From the NCBI GenBank assembly GCA_945861565.1, contig CAMAUY010000001.1, forward strand, positions 62,001 through 126,000: 64,000 nt of DNA, given 5' to 3'. Positions 34,120-44,286 of the stretch are shown here, in pieces; positions within the stretch are counted from its first letter, which is position 1, and each line of letters begins with the position of its first letter. Source of the DNA: Akkermansia muciniphila. GTDB lineage: Bacteria; Verrucomicrobiota; Verrucomicrobiia; Limisphaerales; UBA9464. Made by a program: the position numbers and the translations under genes. The notes under the pieces were generated by a model. It was not told where the DNA came from. It did not search any database and worked only from the letters and a program-made list of their open reading frames with translations.

Positions 34120-37100
34120 ATGATGTCCTCTGGACCACTTCGAGTCTCGTACTTTCTCCAAGGGCTCCTGTCGTTGCTGAGCGTGACGATGTCCCTCCAC
34201 GGTGGGACCGTGTTCGAAACGAACTCCGTCTGGCGTGTTTTCCCGGGAACTCGCGAAGCCTCCGCCCCGGACCGCGGGGCGTGGCGGCGGATGGGGTACG
34301 ATGTGTCGGATTGGGAGGAAGTACCGCTGCCCGTTTATTACGGCGAATCGATCCCCGAGGGAACCCCCATTGCCGGAATGCGGGGGGAATTTCGGAGCTT
34401 GTTTTTCCGCCGCGAGTTCATCCTTTTCAATCCCGGTGCGGTCGCTCAGTTGATCGTCAATGCCGTCGTCGATGATGGCATGATCCTGTGGGTGAATGGA
34501 CGGGAGCTATTTCGTTACAATCTGCCGGCGGGCGAACTGCCCCACAACACCAACGCTCTGAGTGCGGTGCCGGAACCGCACGTTTGGCAGACTCTGACCA
34601 GCACCAACCTGTCCAGCCTCGTTTCCGGCACCAATGTGATTGCGGTCCAGCTGTTCAACGTCTCCCTCGAAAGCTCCGACATTCTGTTTGACGCGTCGCT
34701 CGATCTCACCGACCGGGAGACGACCGCGCCTAAAGTGATCGGCGTTAGTCCGTCCCCGGGCGATGTCACGAACCTGACGCAGGTGACGGTCACCTTTAGC
34801 GAGCCCGTTTCTGGGGTCGATGCGATGGATCTGCTGATTAACGGCGTCACGGGAACGTCGGTGAGTGGGGAAGGCGCCACTTGGACCTTCGAATTTCCAC
34901 AACCGCCCATCGGCGATGTAACTTTTTCGTGGACGCCGATTCATTGGATTACCGATCGGGCGATTCCCCCCAATGGATTTGGGGAAAATAGTCCGGGATC
35001 GACGTGGCAATACCGGTTGTTGGACCCGAACCAACCGGAGGTCAGCCGCCGGCTGCCGCCGGCGGGGAGTACCGTGCGGAGCCTTCGGCAGGTTGAGGTG
35101 ACGTTCAGTGAAAGCGTCGAGGGGGTCACTGCCGAAAGCTTGCTCTTAAACGGCCAGTCCGCGTTGGCGGTGTCAGGCTTTGGCCCGGGACCTTATGTCT
35201 TTGAGTTTTCGCCGAGGGTGACGAATGGCATGGCGACGTTGCGATGGGCGGACGCTGCTGGAATCCATGACCTGGGGGAGATTCCACAATTTTTCCCGGG
35301 TGGATCGTGGACCCTCGAGGTGAATCCGGACGCCGTGCAACCCGCCATCCGTATCAGCGAAGTCCTGGCGATCAACACGCGGGGATTGCGGGATGAAGAT
35401 CAGGACACCTCGGCCTGGATTGAGCTCTACAATGCGGGATCCGTATCGGTGAATCTTGCGGGATGGACCCTGACGGATGATCCGGAAGTGCCGGATGCCT
35501 GGGTGTTTCCCGACGTAACGGTCGGGGCGGGGCAATTCATTCTGATCTATGCCGATGGCAAGGACCGGGCGACAAACCGCAGCCGGCTGCATACCAATTT
35601 CAAGCTGGCGGTGGACGGGGAATACCTCGGCCTGTACAATCTCGAATCTCCCCGTTCGGCAGTGAGTGAGATTCGGCCGGGATTCCCGCAGCAGCGAGCC
35701 GATTTTTCCTACGGTTTAAATTCCGCGAACGAATGGCGCTACTTCAGTCCGCCGACGCCCGGCGCGGTGAACGGGGAGAGCGCGATTGCGGGGGCCACCG
35801 AACCGGTTCATTTCAGTGTGGAACGGGGATACTTTGATGTTCCCTTTGACGTGGTTCTGACCTGTCCGACGCCCGGATCGACGATTCGCTATACCCGGGA
35901 CGGATCGGAGCCGTCCGGCACGAATGGAGCGATCTACTTCGGGCCCGTTGCCGTGCGAGCCACCACGGTATTGCGGGCCGCCGCGGACAGCCCGGGTCGA
36001 ATCCCCTCCGTGATCCGGACGCATACCTATCTCTACGCACTTCCGGCGAACCAGCGGTCCCTCGCCGCATTGTCCATCGTGACGGCAACCAACAATCTGG
36101 TGGGGCGGACTGGAATCGTCGGGATTGGCACGGGGTATTACAACCCGAAGAACCGGGGGATCGCGTGGGAGCGTCCGATTTCGCTCGAATATATAAAAAG
36201 CGACAACTCGGGCTTTCAGGAAGACTGTGGCATTCGGCTGCAGGCGAGCGATTACTTCCGTCCGCGACTGAATTCGTCGAGCAAGTTTTCCTGGCGGTTC
36301 TATTTTCGAGGAGACTATGGGGCGGGCAAGCTTCGGTATCCGTGGTTTCCCACGACGCCGGTGAGTGAATTTGACGTGCTGGTGTGTCGGGCGGGATCGA
36401 ATGATCAGGACAATCCGTTTGTGAAGGACGAGATGATGCGGCGGAGTTTCGCGGCGTGCGGGCAGGTGTCGGCCCAGGGGACTTTTGCTGCCCTGTACAT
36501 CGATGGGATTTACAAGGGGTTCTATAATCCGTGCGAACGGGTCGAATCGGGATTTTTGCAGGCGCACCATGGAGGTGGAAAATTCTGGGATGTGATGTCG
36601 CAGAGCGGAGTCATTGACGGGGATAATCGGGACTTCAATTCGATGCTTTCCTTTGTGAAGAGCAAGCCGATGACAAATGCGTTGAACTACCAGCAAATGT
36701 CGAGGCGGTTGGATGTGACCAATTTCATCGATTACCTCATCGTCAATGCCTGGGGATTCAATGGCGATTGGCCGCATAACAACTGGCGGGCGGGACGCGA
36801 GCGGCGGGCGGGTGCGCTCTGGCGGTTTTACATCTGGGACGCCGAATTTTCCCTGGGAAGCTTTGACCGTCCGGTTACGGGGAACACCTTCACCGATGCC
36901 TTGACCGGAGACACCGCCATTGCGTCGATCCATAATCGGATGAAGGTGAATCCCGAATACAAGCTGTTGTTCGCGGATCGGATTCAGAGGCACTTTTTCA
37001 ATGGCGGCGCACTGAGCGGGGCGGTCCTGACAAACCGTTTCAACGCCCTCCACCAGGTGATGTCGAAGATCATACCCGGGATGAGCCGCGGCATCCTGTC

Positions 37101-39981
37101 GTGGACATCGAACCGGCCCAAGCCGTTGTTCACGCACTTCCATGCGCAGGGGTTTTCGGCCGGGAGCAACGCCCCGGTATTTCGGGTTCATGGCGGAACA
37201 GTGCCGGCTGGATATGCCCTCGGGATGACCCACCGGGCGGGCGAGATCTGGTATACGACGGATGGTGCGGATCCGCGGGTACCGTTTGCTGGGACGATGG
37301 CGGCGACGGCCCGCCGGTATGATCCGCAGCAGCCGCCGCGGTTGGATGGGAGCGTGGTCGTCAAGGCCCGCTCGATGCTGACGAACAGTTGGAGCGCGGT
37401 CAGCGAGGCCACGTTTCAGGTCGAGGATCTGGGGGTTCCGGTGCGGATCACGGAAATCATGGTTGACCCTCCGGGTGGCCCCGAATTCGAATATGTGGAA
37501 CTGACCAATCCGACGGACGCAGCGGTGAATTTGAGTGGCTATAGTTTTCGGGGCATCGGATTCCAGTTTCCGTTGGACAGCATTCTTCCGCCGCATGTTA
37601 GTTGGGTGATTGGATCGGATGCGAATGAGACGCAGTTTGGCGTCCGGTACCCGGGGTTGGCGGTCGCGGGTCGATTTAAGGGCAGTCTCGCCAACGGGGG
37701 TGAGAGGGTGTCGCTGATGGATCCGTCCGGAAACATTGTTCAGACGGTTGATTATCAGCCCGGCGGAGGCTGGCCGGCGGTCGGCAGTGGAACGGGTCGC
37801 TCTCTGGAGATTGCGGACCCCGCGGCGGATCCCCGAACGGCCGAAAGTTGGATCGCTTCCGGGGTGGGGGGGACTCCGGGCAGGTACCGGCCGAGTTCAG
37901 CCCAGCGGGTCGTGCGGATTTCGGAGATATTGGCACAAAATGAAATGGCGGTGGAGCATGCCGGTGGGTTTCCGGATTGGTTGGAGCTCGAAAACGTGTC
38001 GAAAGACCCCGTGGTGCTGGACGGCTGGAGGTTGGGCTTGGGGGATGGGGACGAGCGATTCGTAATTCCGGCAGGGACGCGGCTTGCGGCGGGAGAGTGG
38101 AAGGTGATCTGGTGGGATTCCAAGGCAATTTCGGGAGAGTTGCACAGTGGTATGCCGTTGCCCAAAGAGGGCGTCACGGTGGTGATGGAGAGGGCCGACG
38201 GAACGGTTGCGGACGTGTTCAGCTACGGACCGCAAATTCCGGACTATTCCGTGGGGTGGGTCGAGGGCCGTCGGGCATTATTGGTACCGACACCGGGCCA
38301 GGCGAATCGGGCGGCAACCCTCGCGAACCCCAGCAGCCTCGTGATCAATGAGTGGAGGGCCAATCCCTTGCCGGGCGATGACGATTTTATCGAGATTTAC
38401 AACCGGGATTCCCTCAACCCTGCGGCCGTTGAGAATCTCTACCTGGGCGTCAGCAACGCATTGTTCCAGATTCGATCCCTGACCTATATCGCGGCGGCGG
38501 GGCATCGACCGTTTTGGGCGGATGAGCATTCCGGGCCCGATCATCTGGATTTCAAACTGCCCGCCACGGGAGGGACCTTGAAGCTGCAGTCCGAGGAAGG
38601 GCTAGAACTGGATCGAGTGGTCTACTCGGCGGCAACGGAAGGACTTTCGCGCGGTCGCTATCCGGATGGCGCCTCGGAGATTGTTGATTTTCCGAGCGGC
38701 CCGACCCCGGGTGCGGCGAATGGGCTCCTGGTGCCGGATGCAATTCAATTGCATGAAATCCTTGCCCGGTCGCAGACCCATTCCGGAGCGGCGGTGCCGG
38801 AGGGCGACTGGATTGAATTGCGGAATCCCCGGCCGAGCGACGTTTCGTTGGCCGGATACAGCCTGCGGGTTTCCGCCGAAACCAATCGAATCTGGACGAT
38901 TCCTTCGGGGGTGACACTTGCCGCGGGCGGTCATTTGCAGATTGGGATGGATGCGACCACGGGCGCTTCGATCGTGGCCGGCGATCCTTTGAATACGGGA
39001 TGGGAACTTCCAGATTCGGGGGCGACGATCGAGTTGAAGACTTCCGCGGGGATCTTAGCGGACAAGGTAGTGTTTGGGCAGCAACTGCCCGGGCAATCCA
39101 TCGGGCGCTTCGGTGAGCGTTGGAGCCTGCTCTCGGCACCAACGCCGGGTGCTTCCAACGCCGTGCCCGGGGCGACCGCTTCGGGAGCGAGGGTTGTGGT
39201 CAACGAGTGGGCGACCGGCTCGACAAGTTCTGAGGATTGGATCGAGCTTTTCAACGGGAACGATCGGCCGGTGGACCTCGGTGGGTATCGGCTTACGGAT
39301 GACCCCTCAATCTGGGCAGCGACTCATGCCGTTGCGTTGGCGCCGTTCACTTTTGTTCCACCGCACGGATTCATCGTGCTCATGGCCGACGGACGTTTGG
39401 GCCAAGGCCCTGCGCATCTGAACTTCTCACTCAGCGGACTTGGGGAATCCCTCCGACTGGTGAGTCCGGTGGGTCAGTCCATCGATTCTGCGACGGTCTT
39501 CCCTCTCGCTCCCGAAATGTCGGCGGGGCGGGTGCCGGACGGTGGCAGTTTCTTGGTTTCGCTGACGCGTCGATCCCCCGGAGAGCCCAACAGCAGTGAT
39601 GCGGACGGTGACGGAATTCCGGATGATTGGGAGTTGGCGAATGGCTTGAACCCCACCGATTCCCGAGATGCGGACGCGGACGCGGATGGCGACGGTCGCT
39701 CCAATCGATCGGAGTATCGGGCCGGGACGAATCCGATGTCGGCGGCGAGTCGGTTGGAACTGAGGGTGGTTCCGGTGGGGACTAACCAGTTGCAGCTGCT
39801 ATTCAATGCCACGGCGTTTCGCAGCTATTCCGTTCAGTATCGGGATGACCTGGGTTCGGGAAACTGGCTGCGGGTGAGCGACGTTTCGCCCAGCACGCAG
39901 GAGCATCGGGTGGAGGATATCCGCGTGCCCGTCGACCGCAGAAATCGATGGTATCGGGTTGTAACGCCGAGCGTCCCGTGA
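34120..39981 (+). CDS. Giant secreted CotH-kinase/lamin-tail-domain protein
   Basis: 1953 aa. After a signal peptide come two Ig-like SbsA-type domains (APKVIGVSPSPGDV..., about 200-390), then a lamin-tail domain (ISEVLAINTRG, about 410-550) and a chitobiase-type C-terminal module (STIRYTRDGSEPSG). The CotH-like domain follows (about 670-1010; GFYNPCERVE, DYLIVNAWGFNGDWPHNNW, WDAEFSLGS), then a second chitobiase-type module. Five more lamin-tail repeats follow (starts such as VRITEIMVDP, VRISEILAQN, LVINEWRANP, IQLHEILARS, VVVNEWATGS). Near the end a calcium-binding thrombospondin-3-type stretch (DADGDGIPDDWE) precedes the shared C-terminal module (NWLRVSDVSP...RWYRVV). Likely surface adhesion or matrix protein; whether CotH is an active kinase here is unknown. 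Confidence 0.9.
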   Translation: MMSSGPLRVSYFLQGLLSLLSVTMSLHGGTVFETNSVWRVFPGTREASAPDRGAWRRMGYDVSDWEEVPLPVYYGESIPEGTPIAGMRGEFRSLFFRREFILFNPGAVAQLIVNAVVDDGMILWVNGRELFRYNLPAGELPHNTNALSAVPEPHVWQTLTSTNLSSLVSGTNVIAVQLFNVSLESSDILFDASLDLTDRETTAPKVIGVSPSPGDVTNLTQVTVTFSEPVSGVDAMDLLINGVTGTSVSGEGATWTFEFPQPPIGDVTFSWTPIHWITDRAIPPNGFGENSPGSTWQYRLLDPNQPEVSRRLPPAGSTVRSLRQVEVTFSESVEGVTAESLLLNGQSALAVSGFGPGPYVFEFSPRVTNGMATLRWADAAGIHDLGEIPQFFPGGSWTLEVNPDAVQPAIRISEVLAINTRGLRDEDQDTSAWIELYNAGSVSVNLAGWTLTDDPEVPDAWVFPDVTVGAGQFILIYADGKDRATNRSRLHTNFKLAVDGEYLGLYNLESPRSAVSEIRPGFPQQRADFSYGLNSANEWRYFSPPTPGAVNGESAIAGATEPVHFSVERGYFDVPFDVVLTCPTPGSTIRYTRDGSEPSGTNGAIYFGPVAVRATTVLRAAADSPGRIPSVIRTHTYLYALPANQRSLAALSIVTATNNLVGRTGIVGIGTGYYNPKNRGIAWERPISLEYIKSDNSGFQEDCGIRLQASDYFRPRLNSSSKFSWRFYFRGDYGAGKLRYPWFPTTPVSEFDVLVCRAGSNDQDNPFVKDEMMRRSFAACGQVSAQGTFAALYIDGIYKGFYNPCERVESGFLQAHHGGGKFWDVMSQSGVIDGDNRDFNSMLSFVKSKPMTNALNYQQMSRRLDVTNFIDYLIVNAWGFNGDWPHNNWRAGRERRAGALWRFYIWDAEFSLGSFDRPVTGNTFTDALTGDTAIASIHNRMKVNPEYKLLFADRIQRHFFNGGALSGAVLTNRFNALHQVMSKIIPGMSRGILSWTSNRPKPLFTHFHAQGFSAGSNAPVFRVHGGTVPAGYALGMTHRAGEIWYTTDGADPRVPFAGTMAATARRYDPQQPPRLDGSVVVKARSMLTNSWSAVSEATFQVEDLGVPVRITEIMVDPPGGPEFEYVELTNPTDAAVNLSGYSFRGIGFQFPLDSILPPHVSWVIGSDANETQFGVRYPGLAVAGRFKGSLANGGERVSLMDPSGNIVQTVDYQPGGGWPAVGSGTGRSLEIADPAADPRTAESWIASGVGGTPGRYRPSSAQRVVRISEILAQNEMAVEHAGGFPDWLELENVSKDPVVLDGWRLGLGDGDERFVIPAGTRLAAGEWKVIWWDSKAISGELHSGMPLPKEGVTVVMERADGTVADVFSYGPQIPDYSVGWVEGRRALLVPTPGQANRAATLANPSSLVINEWRANPLPGDDDFIEIYNRDSLNPAAVENLYLGVSNALFQIRSLTYIAAAGHRPFWADEHSGPDHLDFKLPATGGTLKLQSEEGLELDRVVYSAATEGLSRGRYPDGASEIVDFPSGPTPGAANGLLVPDAIQLHEILARSQTHSGAAVPEGDWIELRNPRPSDVSLAGYSLRVSAETNRIWTIPSGVTLAAGGHLQIGMDATTGASIVAGDPLNTGWELPDSGATIELKTSAGILADKVVFGQQLPGQSIGRFGERWSLLSAPTPGASNAVPGATASGARVVVNEWATGSTSSEDWIELFNGNDRPVDLGGYRLTDDPSIWAATHAVALAPFTFVPPHGFIVLMADGRLGQGPAHLNFSLSGLGESLRLVSPVGQSIDSATVFPLAPEMSAGRVPDGGSFLVSLTRRSPGEPNSSDADGDGIPDDWELANGLNPTDSRDADADADGDGRSNRSEYRAGTNPMSAASRLELRVVPVGTNQLQLLFNATAFRSYSVQYRDDLGSGNWLRVSDVSPSTQEHRVEDIRVPVDRRNRWYRVVTPSVP

Positions 39982-40056
39982 CCCGTTGGGTGCATCCTGG
40001 CCCGTTCAACGGCCGATTTGCGGCTTTCCTTCCCTGCAACCGGACGATTGACTCTC

Positions 40057-40060
40057 GGAG
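40057..40060 (+). promoter_or_regulatory. Ribosome binding site of the NagB-like gene
   Basis: GGAG lies nine bases before the ATG at 40070. It supports that start, which is otherwise the first in-frame ATG. Confidence 0.6.
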
Positions 40061-40069
40061 AAAGATATC

Positions 40070-41008
40070 ATGCCACGCAAACACAGCGCGATCTCCCCCG
40101 ATTGGTGGGACTACACGACACTCGATTCGGAGTTAATTGATGCCGCCGCTCGACTCACCCTGCGCGACCTGGAGAAGCTGTCGCGGCCTGGATTTAAAGT
40201 GTTGTTGTACGACACCCTCGAAGACTTCTATCTGGCGGAGGCGTTGGAATACATCGAGGCGTGGCAACAAAGCACGGCGGACAATCCGGTGGGAATTTGC
40301 GGCCCGGTCGGCCCGACCGAACAACTTCCATTGGTGGCGCGAATGGTGAATGCGCTCGGTCTGGATGTTCGCAGCGGCCATTTTTGGGGAATGGACGAGT
40401 GGTATTTGCCGGAGAACGGGCGCGAGGCTCCCGTGACCCATCCCTTGAGCTTTGAGAAATGCGATCGCGAACTTTGCTTCGACCGGATCGACCGCCGCCG
40501 CCGGATGCCGGATGCCCACTTGCATTTTCCAAAGGCCGATACCGGGCCGTACCGTCGGTCGTGGGACGCGGGCATCCGCTGTGCGGTGATGCAAGGCGGG
40601 CAAGGAGACGTTAAGCACTGGGCATTCAATGATCCACTGCCCCGGAAGGGAAAGTACCGGGACAACCCACCCCCGGCAGCCGAGTATCGGAAACTGGCCA
40701 CGCGCGTGGTGGACTTGCATCCGTTGACCATCGCCCAGAATGCGCGGACGAGCGGCGGTGGCAATATCTCCCTGGTCCCGACCAAGGCGATCAGTGTCGG
40801 CCCGGTTGAAACGTGGAAGGCGGAGAAGGTTTCCATTTGGCACGCGGGAAATCACGACAACCCGTTTGGGCAACGGCTGACCGCATTCATGGTATCCAAA
40901 GGCCTAGTGGATACCGCAGTGCCCATGTCTTTGCTCGCGGATCATCCGAATGTTCAGTTCAATTATTTCCGCGGCGGTTTTGGCTCGTGTCAGGTCAAAA
41001 TGCACTGA
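40070..41008 (+). CDS. Glucosamine-6-phosphate isomerase/deaminase-like (NagB/RpiA superfamily)
   Basis: 312 aa, somewhat longer than E. coli NagB. Positions matching the NagB fold include [20 protein letters not shown] (phosphate site), [11 protein letters not shown] (catalytic Asp), [16 protein letters not shown] (equivalent to the GIG-DGH-AFNEP loop, with the usual histidine region altered) and [12 protein letters not shown]. The divergence means the substrate may not be glucosamine-6-phosphate; related proteins in this phylum are annotated the same way. A good ribosome binding site precedes the start. No other amino-sugar gene is adjacent. Confidence 0.8.
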   Translation: MPRKHSAISPDWWDYTTLDSELIDAAARLTLRDLEKLSRPGFKVLLYDTLEDFYLAEALEYIEAWQQSTADNPVGICGPVGPTEQLPLVARMVNALGLDVRSGHFWGMDEWYLPENGREAPVTHPLSFEKCDRELCFDRIDRRRRMPDAHLHFPKADTGPYRRSWDAGIRCAVMQGGQGDVKHWAFNDPLPRKGKYRDNPPPAAEYRKLATRVVDLHPLTIAQNARTSGGGNISLVPTKAISVGPVETWKAEKVSIWHAGNHDNPFGQRLTAFMVSKGLVDTAVPMSLLADHPNVQFNYFRGGFGSCQVKMH

Positions 41009-41132
41009 TTGTCACATGGTTTTGTTGCGGTCGTTTTGCCTTCGCATTGGCGGCTTGTGATCGAGGGTCGCGTTGGGCATCCTGGCCGAATCCTGGAGCA
41101 TCGAGTCCTTGGTACCCCTGCCCCCCCCGACC

Positions 41133-42095
41133 ATGAGTCAATCCTCGATCTCGATTCCGGACGATCCCGAGACGGCGGCATTCTTGCGTCACCTGGCGTT
41201 GGATCGTGGGGCATCCGGCTACACCCGACGAAACTATGCCCAGGCGTTGCGCGAGTTTTCCGGGTGGTACCAGGGAATTCGACAAGCCGTGCCGGCGTGG
41301 AAAACTCTTTCCCGCGATGATTTTCGGCTCTATTTACGGTGGCTAGGGCGCCGGGATATAAGCCGAGCGTCGGTGCAACTCCGGTTCAGCGGGCTGCGGA
41401 CGTTTTACCGGTTTTTGATGCGACAGGGAGTGGTGGACGAATCTCCGATCCGGAGCCTTTCCATGCCCCTTCAGCCAAAGCGGCTGCCGCGCTTCCTGAC
41501 GGAGCCGCAGGCGATCGATCTGCTCGGAGCGCCGCTGCGTGAATTTCAGCGGGTTCGCGAACTTTCTGAAAACGGTGTATCCGTCGATGACTCGGATTTC
41601 CTTCGGGACGCAGCGATGCTCGAGGTGATTTATTCGGCTGGGTTGCGCATTAGCGAAGTGTGCGGCCTGCGGGTTGAAGAGGTGGATATTGAAGAGCGAT
41701 TGCTGCGGGTCCGCGGTAAAGGGAAGAAGGAACGGCAGGTTCCCCTTGGCCGACCGGCCGTGGCGAAGCTGCAGGAGTACTGGTCGGCGGTGGTTCATCC
41801 GCGCATCCTTGGACTGCCCGTGTTCCTCGCCGGAAGGAATGGCCTCCACGCGGTGGCTCCGCTGACCCTCCAGATCCGGTTGAAGCGGTATCTGGCGATT
41901 GCCGGGCTGGATCCGGAAATCACTCCACACAAGTTGCGACACAGTTTTGCGACCCACCTTCTGAACCGGGGTGCCGACCTTCGAAGTGTCCAGGAATTGT
42001 TGGGGCACGCGCATCTCAAGACGACCGAGGTTTACACGCATGTCTCGATGGACCGGTTGAAGAAAGTTTACGATTCGGCCCACCCCCGGGCCTGA
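41133..42095 (+). CDS. xer: Tyrosine recombinase of the XerC/XerD type
   Basis: 320 aa from the ATG at 41133 (the frame opens at 41073). The N-terminal SAM-like core-binding domain (FLRHLALDRGASGYTRRNYA) is followed by the catalytic domain with Arg in SAGLRISEVCGL, Lys in VRGKGKKERQVP, His-x-x-Arg in PHKLRHSFATHLLN, His in LGHAHLKTTEVYTHV and the tyrosine in EVYTHV. Length and full catalytic set fit the housekeeping dimer-resolution enzymes. No attachment site or mobile element is recognisable around it. Whether it is XerC or XerD is not decided. Confidence 0.9.
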   Translation: MSQSSISIPDDPETAAFLRHLALDRGASGYTRRNYAQALREFSGWYQGIRQAVPAWKTLSRDDFRLYLRWLGRRDISRASVQLRFSGLRTFYRFLMRQGVVDESPIRSLSMPLQPKRLPRFLTEPQAIDLLGAPLREFQRVRELSENGVSVDDSDFLRDAAMLEVIYSAGLRISEVCGLRVEEVDIEERLLRVRGKGKKERQVPLGRPAVAKLQEYWSAVVHPRILGLPVFLAGRNGLHAVAPLTLQIRLKRYLAIAGLDPEITPHKLRHSFATHLLNRGADLRSVQELLGHAHLKTTEVYTHVSMDRLKKVYDSAHPRA

Positions 42096-42146
42096 GACGG
42101 TCGGATCGGCAATTTCCCTTTGGCACGGAACCTGGAAACATCGCGC

Positions 42147-42172
42147 GCAACCGCGGATGAACGCGGACACGG
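42147..42172. repeat. Half copy of the GAACCGCGGATGAAC repeat
   Basis: GCAACCGCGGATGAACGCGG with a few further matching bases equals the left arm of the full elements. No right arm is found in the 224-bp gap between the xer gene and argG. Confidence 0.65.
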
Positions 42173-42319
42173 TTTGCACCACTTGAAATTAGGATCCGGC
42201 GGGGGGAGAGAAAGCCCACGGGTCCATTCCTCGACCATTCGGCCGGAGCGCCCGGGCGTTCAAGTTTCAATTTTGCTCTTTTCCCCCGCGCCACTTCGCG
42301 GTTTAGTCCCGCCCGCTTT

Positions 42320-43561
42320 ATGAAGATTGTCCTCGCCTATTCGGGTGGTCTCGACACCTCGGTGCTCCTCTCATGGATCAAGGAGACCTACAACGCTGAA
42401 ATGATCGCCTTCTGCGCCAACATTGGCCAGGAGGAGGAGCTCAAGGGACTGGAGAAGAAGGCGAGAACCACCGGGGCATCGAAAATCTACATCGACGATC
42501 TTCAGGAAGAGTTCGCCCGTGATTTCATTTTCCCCATGATGCAGGCGGGGGCGATTTACGAGGGGCAGTATTTTCTGGGCACCAGCATCGCGCGGCCGCT
42601 GATTGCCAAACGCATGGTGGAAATCGCCCGGGCCGAGAAAGCCGACGCCATAGCCCATGGGGCGACGGGCAAGGGGAATGACCAGGTGCGGTTCGAGCTT
42701 ACCGCCGCGGCCCTGGCCCCCGATTTACAGATCATCGCCCCCTGGCGTGACGAACGATTCCGCAAGCAATTTCCGGGGCGCAGCGAGATGATCGCCTACT
42801 GCGCGAGCCGTCGGATACCGGTCCAGGCGAGTGCCAAGAAGCCGTATTCGATGGATCGCAACCTCCTCCACATTTCGTTCGAAGCCGGCATTTTAGAGGA
42901 TCCCTGGTTTGACGCCTTCGCACCCTCGAACAAGGGGATGTTCATGTTGTCGGTGGCGCCGGAGGATGCTCCGGACAAATCCGAATACGTCACCCTGGAT
43001 TTCGTGAAAGGGGACTGCGTCGCTGTGAATGGGCGGAGGCTTGCCCCCCTGGGCGTCATGCAGGCCCTCAACCGACTCGGTGGCAAACACGGTGTTGGCC
43101 GGGTGGATATGGTGGAAAACCGATTTGTCGGCATGAAGAGCCGCGGTGTGTATGAAACCCCGGGCGGCTCCATTCTCCACTTTGCCCACCGGCAGATCGA
43201 GTCTCTCACGATGGATCGCGAGGTCATGCACCTGCGGGATTCCCTCATCCCCAAGTATGCGACTCTCGTCTACAACGGTTTCTGGTACGCACCGGAACGG
43301 CTCGCTCTGCAGGCGCTCGTCACCGAAAGCCAGCGCAATGTCTCCGGGACCGTCCGGGTCAAACTTTACAAGGGCGGTATATACACCGCGGGACGAAAGA
43401 GCGCCCTGAGCCTCTACAACCCGCACATTGCCACCATGGAAGCCGATCCGACGAAGGCCTATAATCAGGACGACGCTACCGGCTTCATCCGGTTGAATGG
43501 GCTCCGCCTCCGCGTCCATTCCCAGGTCAATGGCGCCAAGAATCTTCAGCGCCGCCGTTGA
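42320..43561 (+). CDS. argG: Argininosuccinate synthase
   Basis: 413 aa. Joins citrulline and aspartate with ATP in arginine synthesis. The N-type ATP pyrophosphatase loop AYSGGLDTS is at residues 6-14. The downstream family motifs [58 protein letters not shown] (quoted here in parts) and YNPHIATME are all present. Full length. It is followed by a repeat-containing gap and a convergent cobalamin gene. argH is not adjacent. Confidence 0.96.
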   Translation: MKIVLAYSGGLDTSVLLSWIKETYNAEMIAFCANIGQEEELKGLEKKARTTGASKIYIDDLQEEFARDFIFPMMQAGAIYEGQYFLGTSIARPLIAKRMVEIARAEKADAIAHGATGKGNDQVRFELTAAALAPDLQIIAPWRDERFRKQFPGRSEMIAYCASRRIPVQASAKKPYSMDRNLLHISFEAGILEDPWFDAFAPSNKGMFMLSVAPEDAPDKSEYVTLDFVKGDCVAVNGRRLAPLGVMQALNRLGGKHGVGRVDMVENRFVGMKSRGVYETPGGSILHFAHRQIESLTMDREVMHLRDSLIPKYATLVYNGFWYAPERLALQALVTESQRNVSGTVRVKLYKGGIYTAGRKSALSLYNPHIATMEADPTKAYNQDDATGFIRLNGLRLRVHSQVNGAKNLQRRR

Positions 43562-43664
43562 TCCCGCAGCCGCCGGCTCTGACCCCGTGGAATTTAAGTG
43601 CCCTCACCCGGCCTCAGCGGCCACCCTCCGCGCATTGGATACGGCATGAAAGTGGTTCTTTCTC

Positions 43665-43708
43665 CATTTGCGGCCGTTTCGAATTAGCGGGGTATTTCGG
43701 TGTTTCGT
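43665..43708. repeat. 44-bp dispersed repeat, copy 1
   Basis: CATTTGCGGCCGTTTCGAAT and the following 24 bases are identical, except one base, to the reverse complement of 56911-56954. Weaker similarity extends about ten bases on each side. Upstream at 43586-43627 is another segment (GTGGAATTTAAGTGCCCTCA) that resembles 47057-47100. Confidence 0.9.
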
Positions 43709-43714
43709 GCCGAT

Positions 43715-44272
43715 TCAAATCTCAGTCGCAGACGCGGGCGGGGTCTCTGTCCACCGGGCCATCAGCCAGAGCAGATCACTCAGGCGGTTCAGGTATTTCA
43801 AAATTTCACCATTCTCCGTTTCACCGCTCTCGCGAAGGATGTTGACCCGGCGTTCGGCACGCCGACAGGTGGTGCGGGCCACATCCAGGGCTGCAGAGGA
43901 CAGGTTCGCACCCGGAGTGGCCCATCCGTGGTAGGAGATATTGCGCGCTTCAATGGCCGTTACCTGTTGGTCTAGCGTCGCGGTCATTGCGGGCACGACC
44001 AGCGTGTGGCCTCCCTGCTGGTAGCGGGCAAGGTCCTCCCGGGCGGTGGCGAGTTCCCCCATGAGGAGGACGAGGTCTTTCTGAATTGCGAGGAGAGGAT
44101 CGGCGATGGAATCAAGGCCGGCTTCCCGACTCTGAGCGCGCGCCAGACCGAGTGCTGCATTCAATTCGTCGACACTCCCGTACGCTTCCACTCGCGGATG
44201 CGATTTGGAGACACGACGGTTGTACATCAATCCGGTCGATCCATCGTCGCCGGTGCGGGTGGCAATGCTCAT
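43715..44272 (-). CDS. PduO-type ATP:cob(I)alamin adenosyltransferase
   Basis: 185 aa. Forms adenosylcobalamin from cob(I)alamin and ATP. Start MSIATRTGDDGSTGL is the conserved ATP-binding N-terminus; the second signature is RVEAYGSVDELNAALG and the third CRRAERRV followed by LKYLNRLSDLLWLMAR. Normal length for the trimeric PduO/MMAB family. The 14-bp gap from the amidase gene suggests a shared transcript. No B12-dependent enzyme is adjacent. Confidence 0.94.
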   Translation of the reverse strand: MSIATRTGDDGSTGLMYNRRVSKSHPRVEAYGSVDELNAALGLARAQSREAGLDSIADPLLAIQKDLVLLMGELATAREDLARYQQGGHTLVVPAMTATLDQQVTAIEARNISYHGWATPGANLSSAALDVARTTCRRAERRVNILRESGETENGEILKYLNRLSDLLWLMARWTETPPASATEI

Positions 44273-44286
44273 AGCTCGCTAGAGTG

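Noticed and set aside
35716-37596. 626-codon open frame on the minus strand
   Set aside because: Antisense to the CotH protein whose domains are clear in the sense frame.
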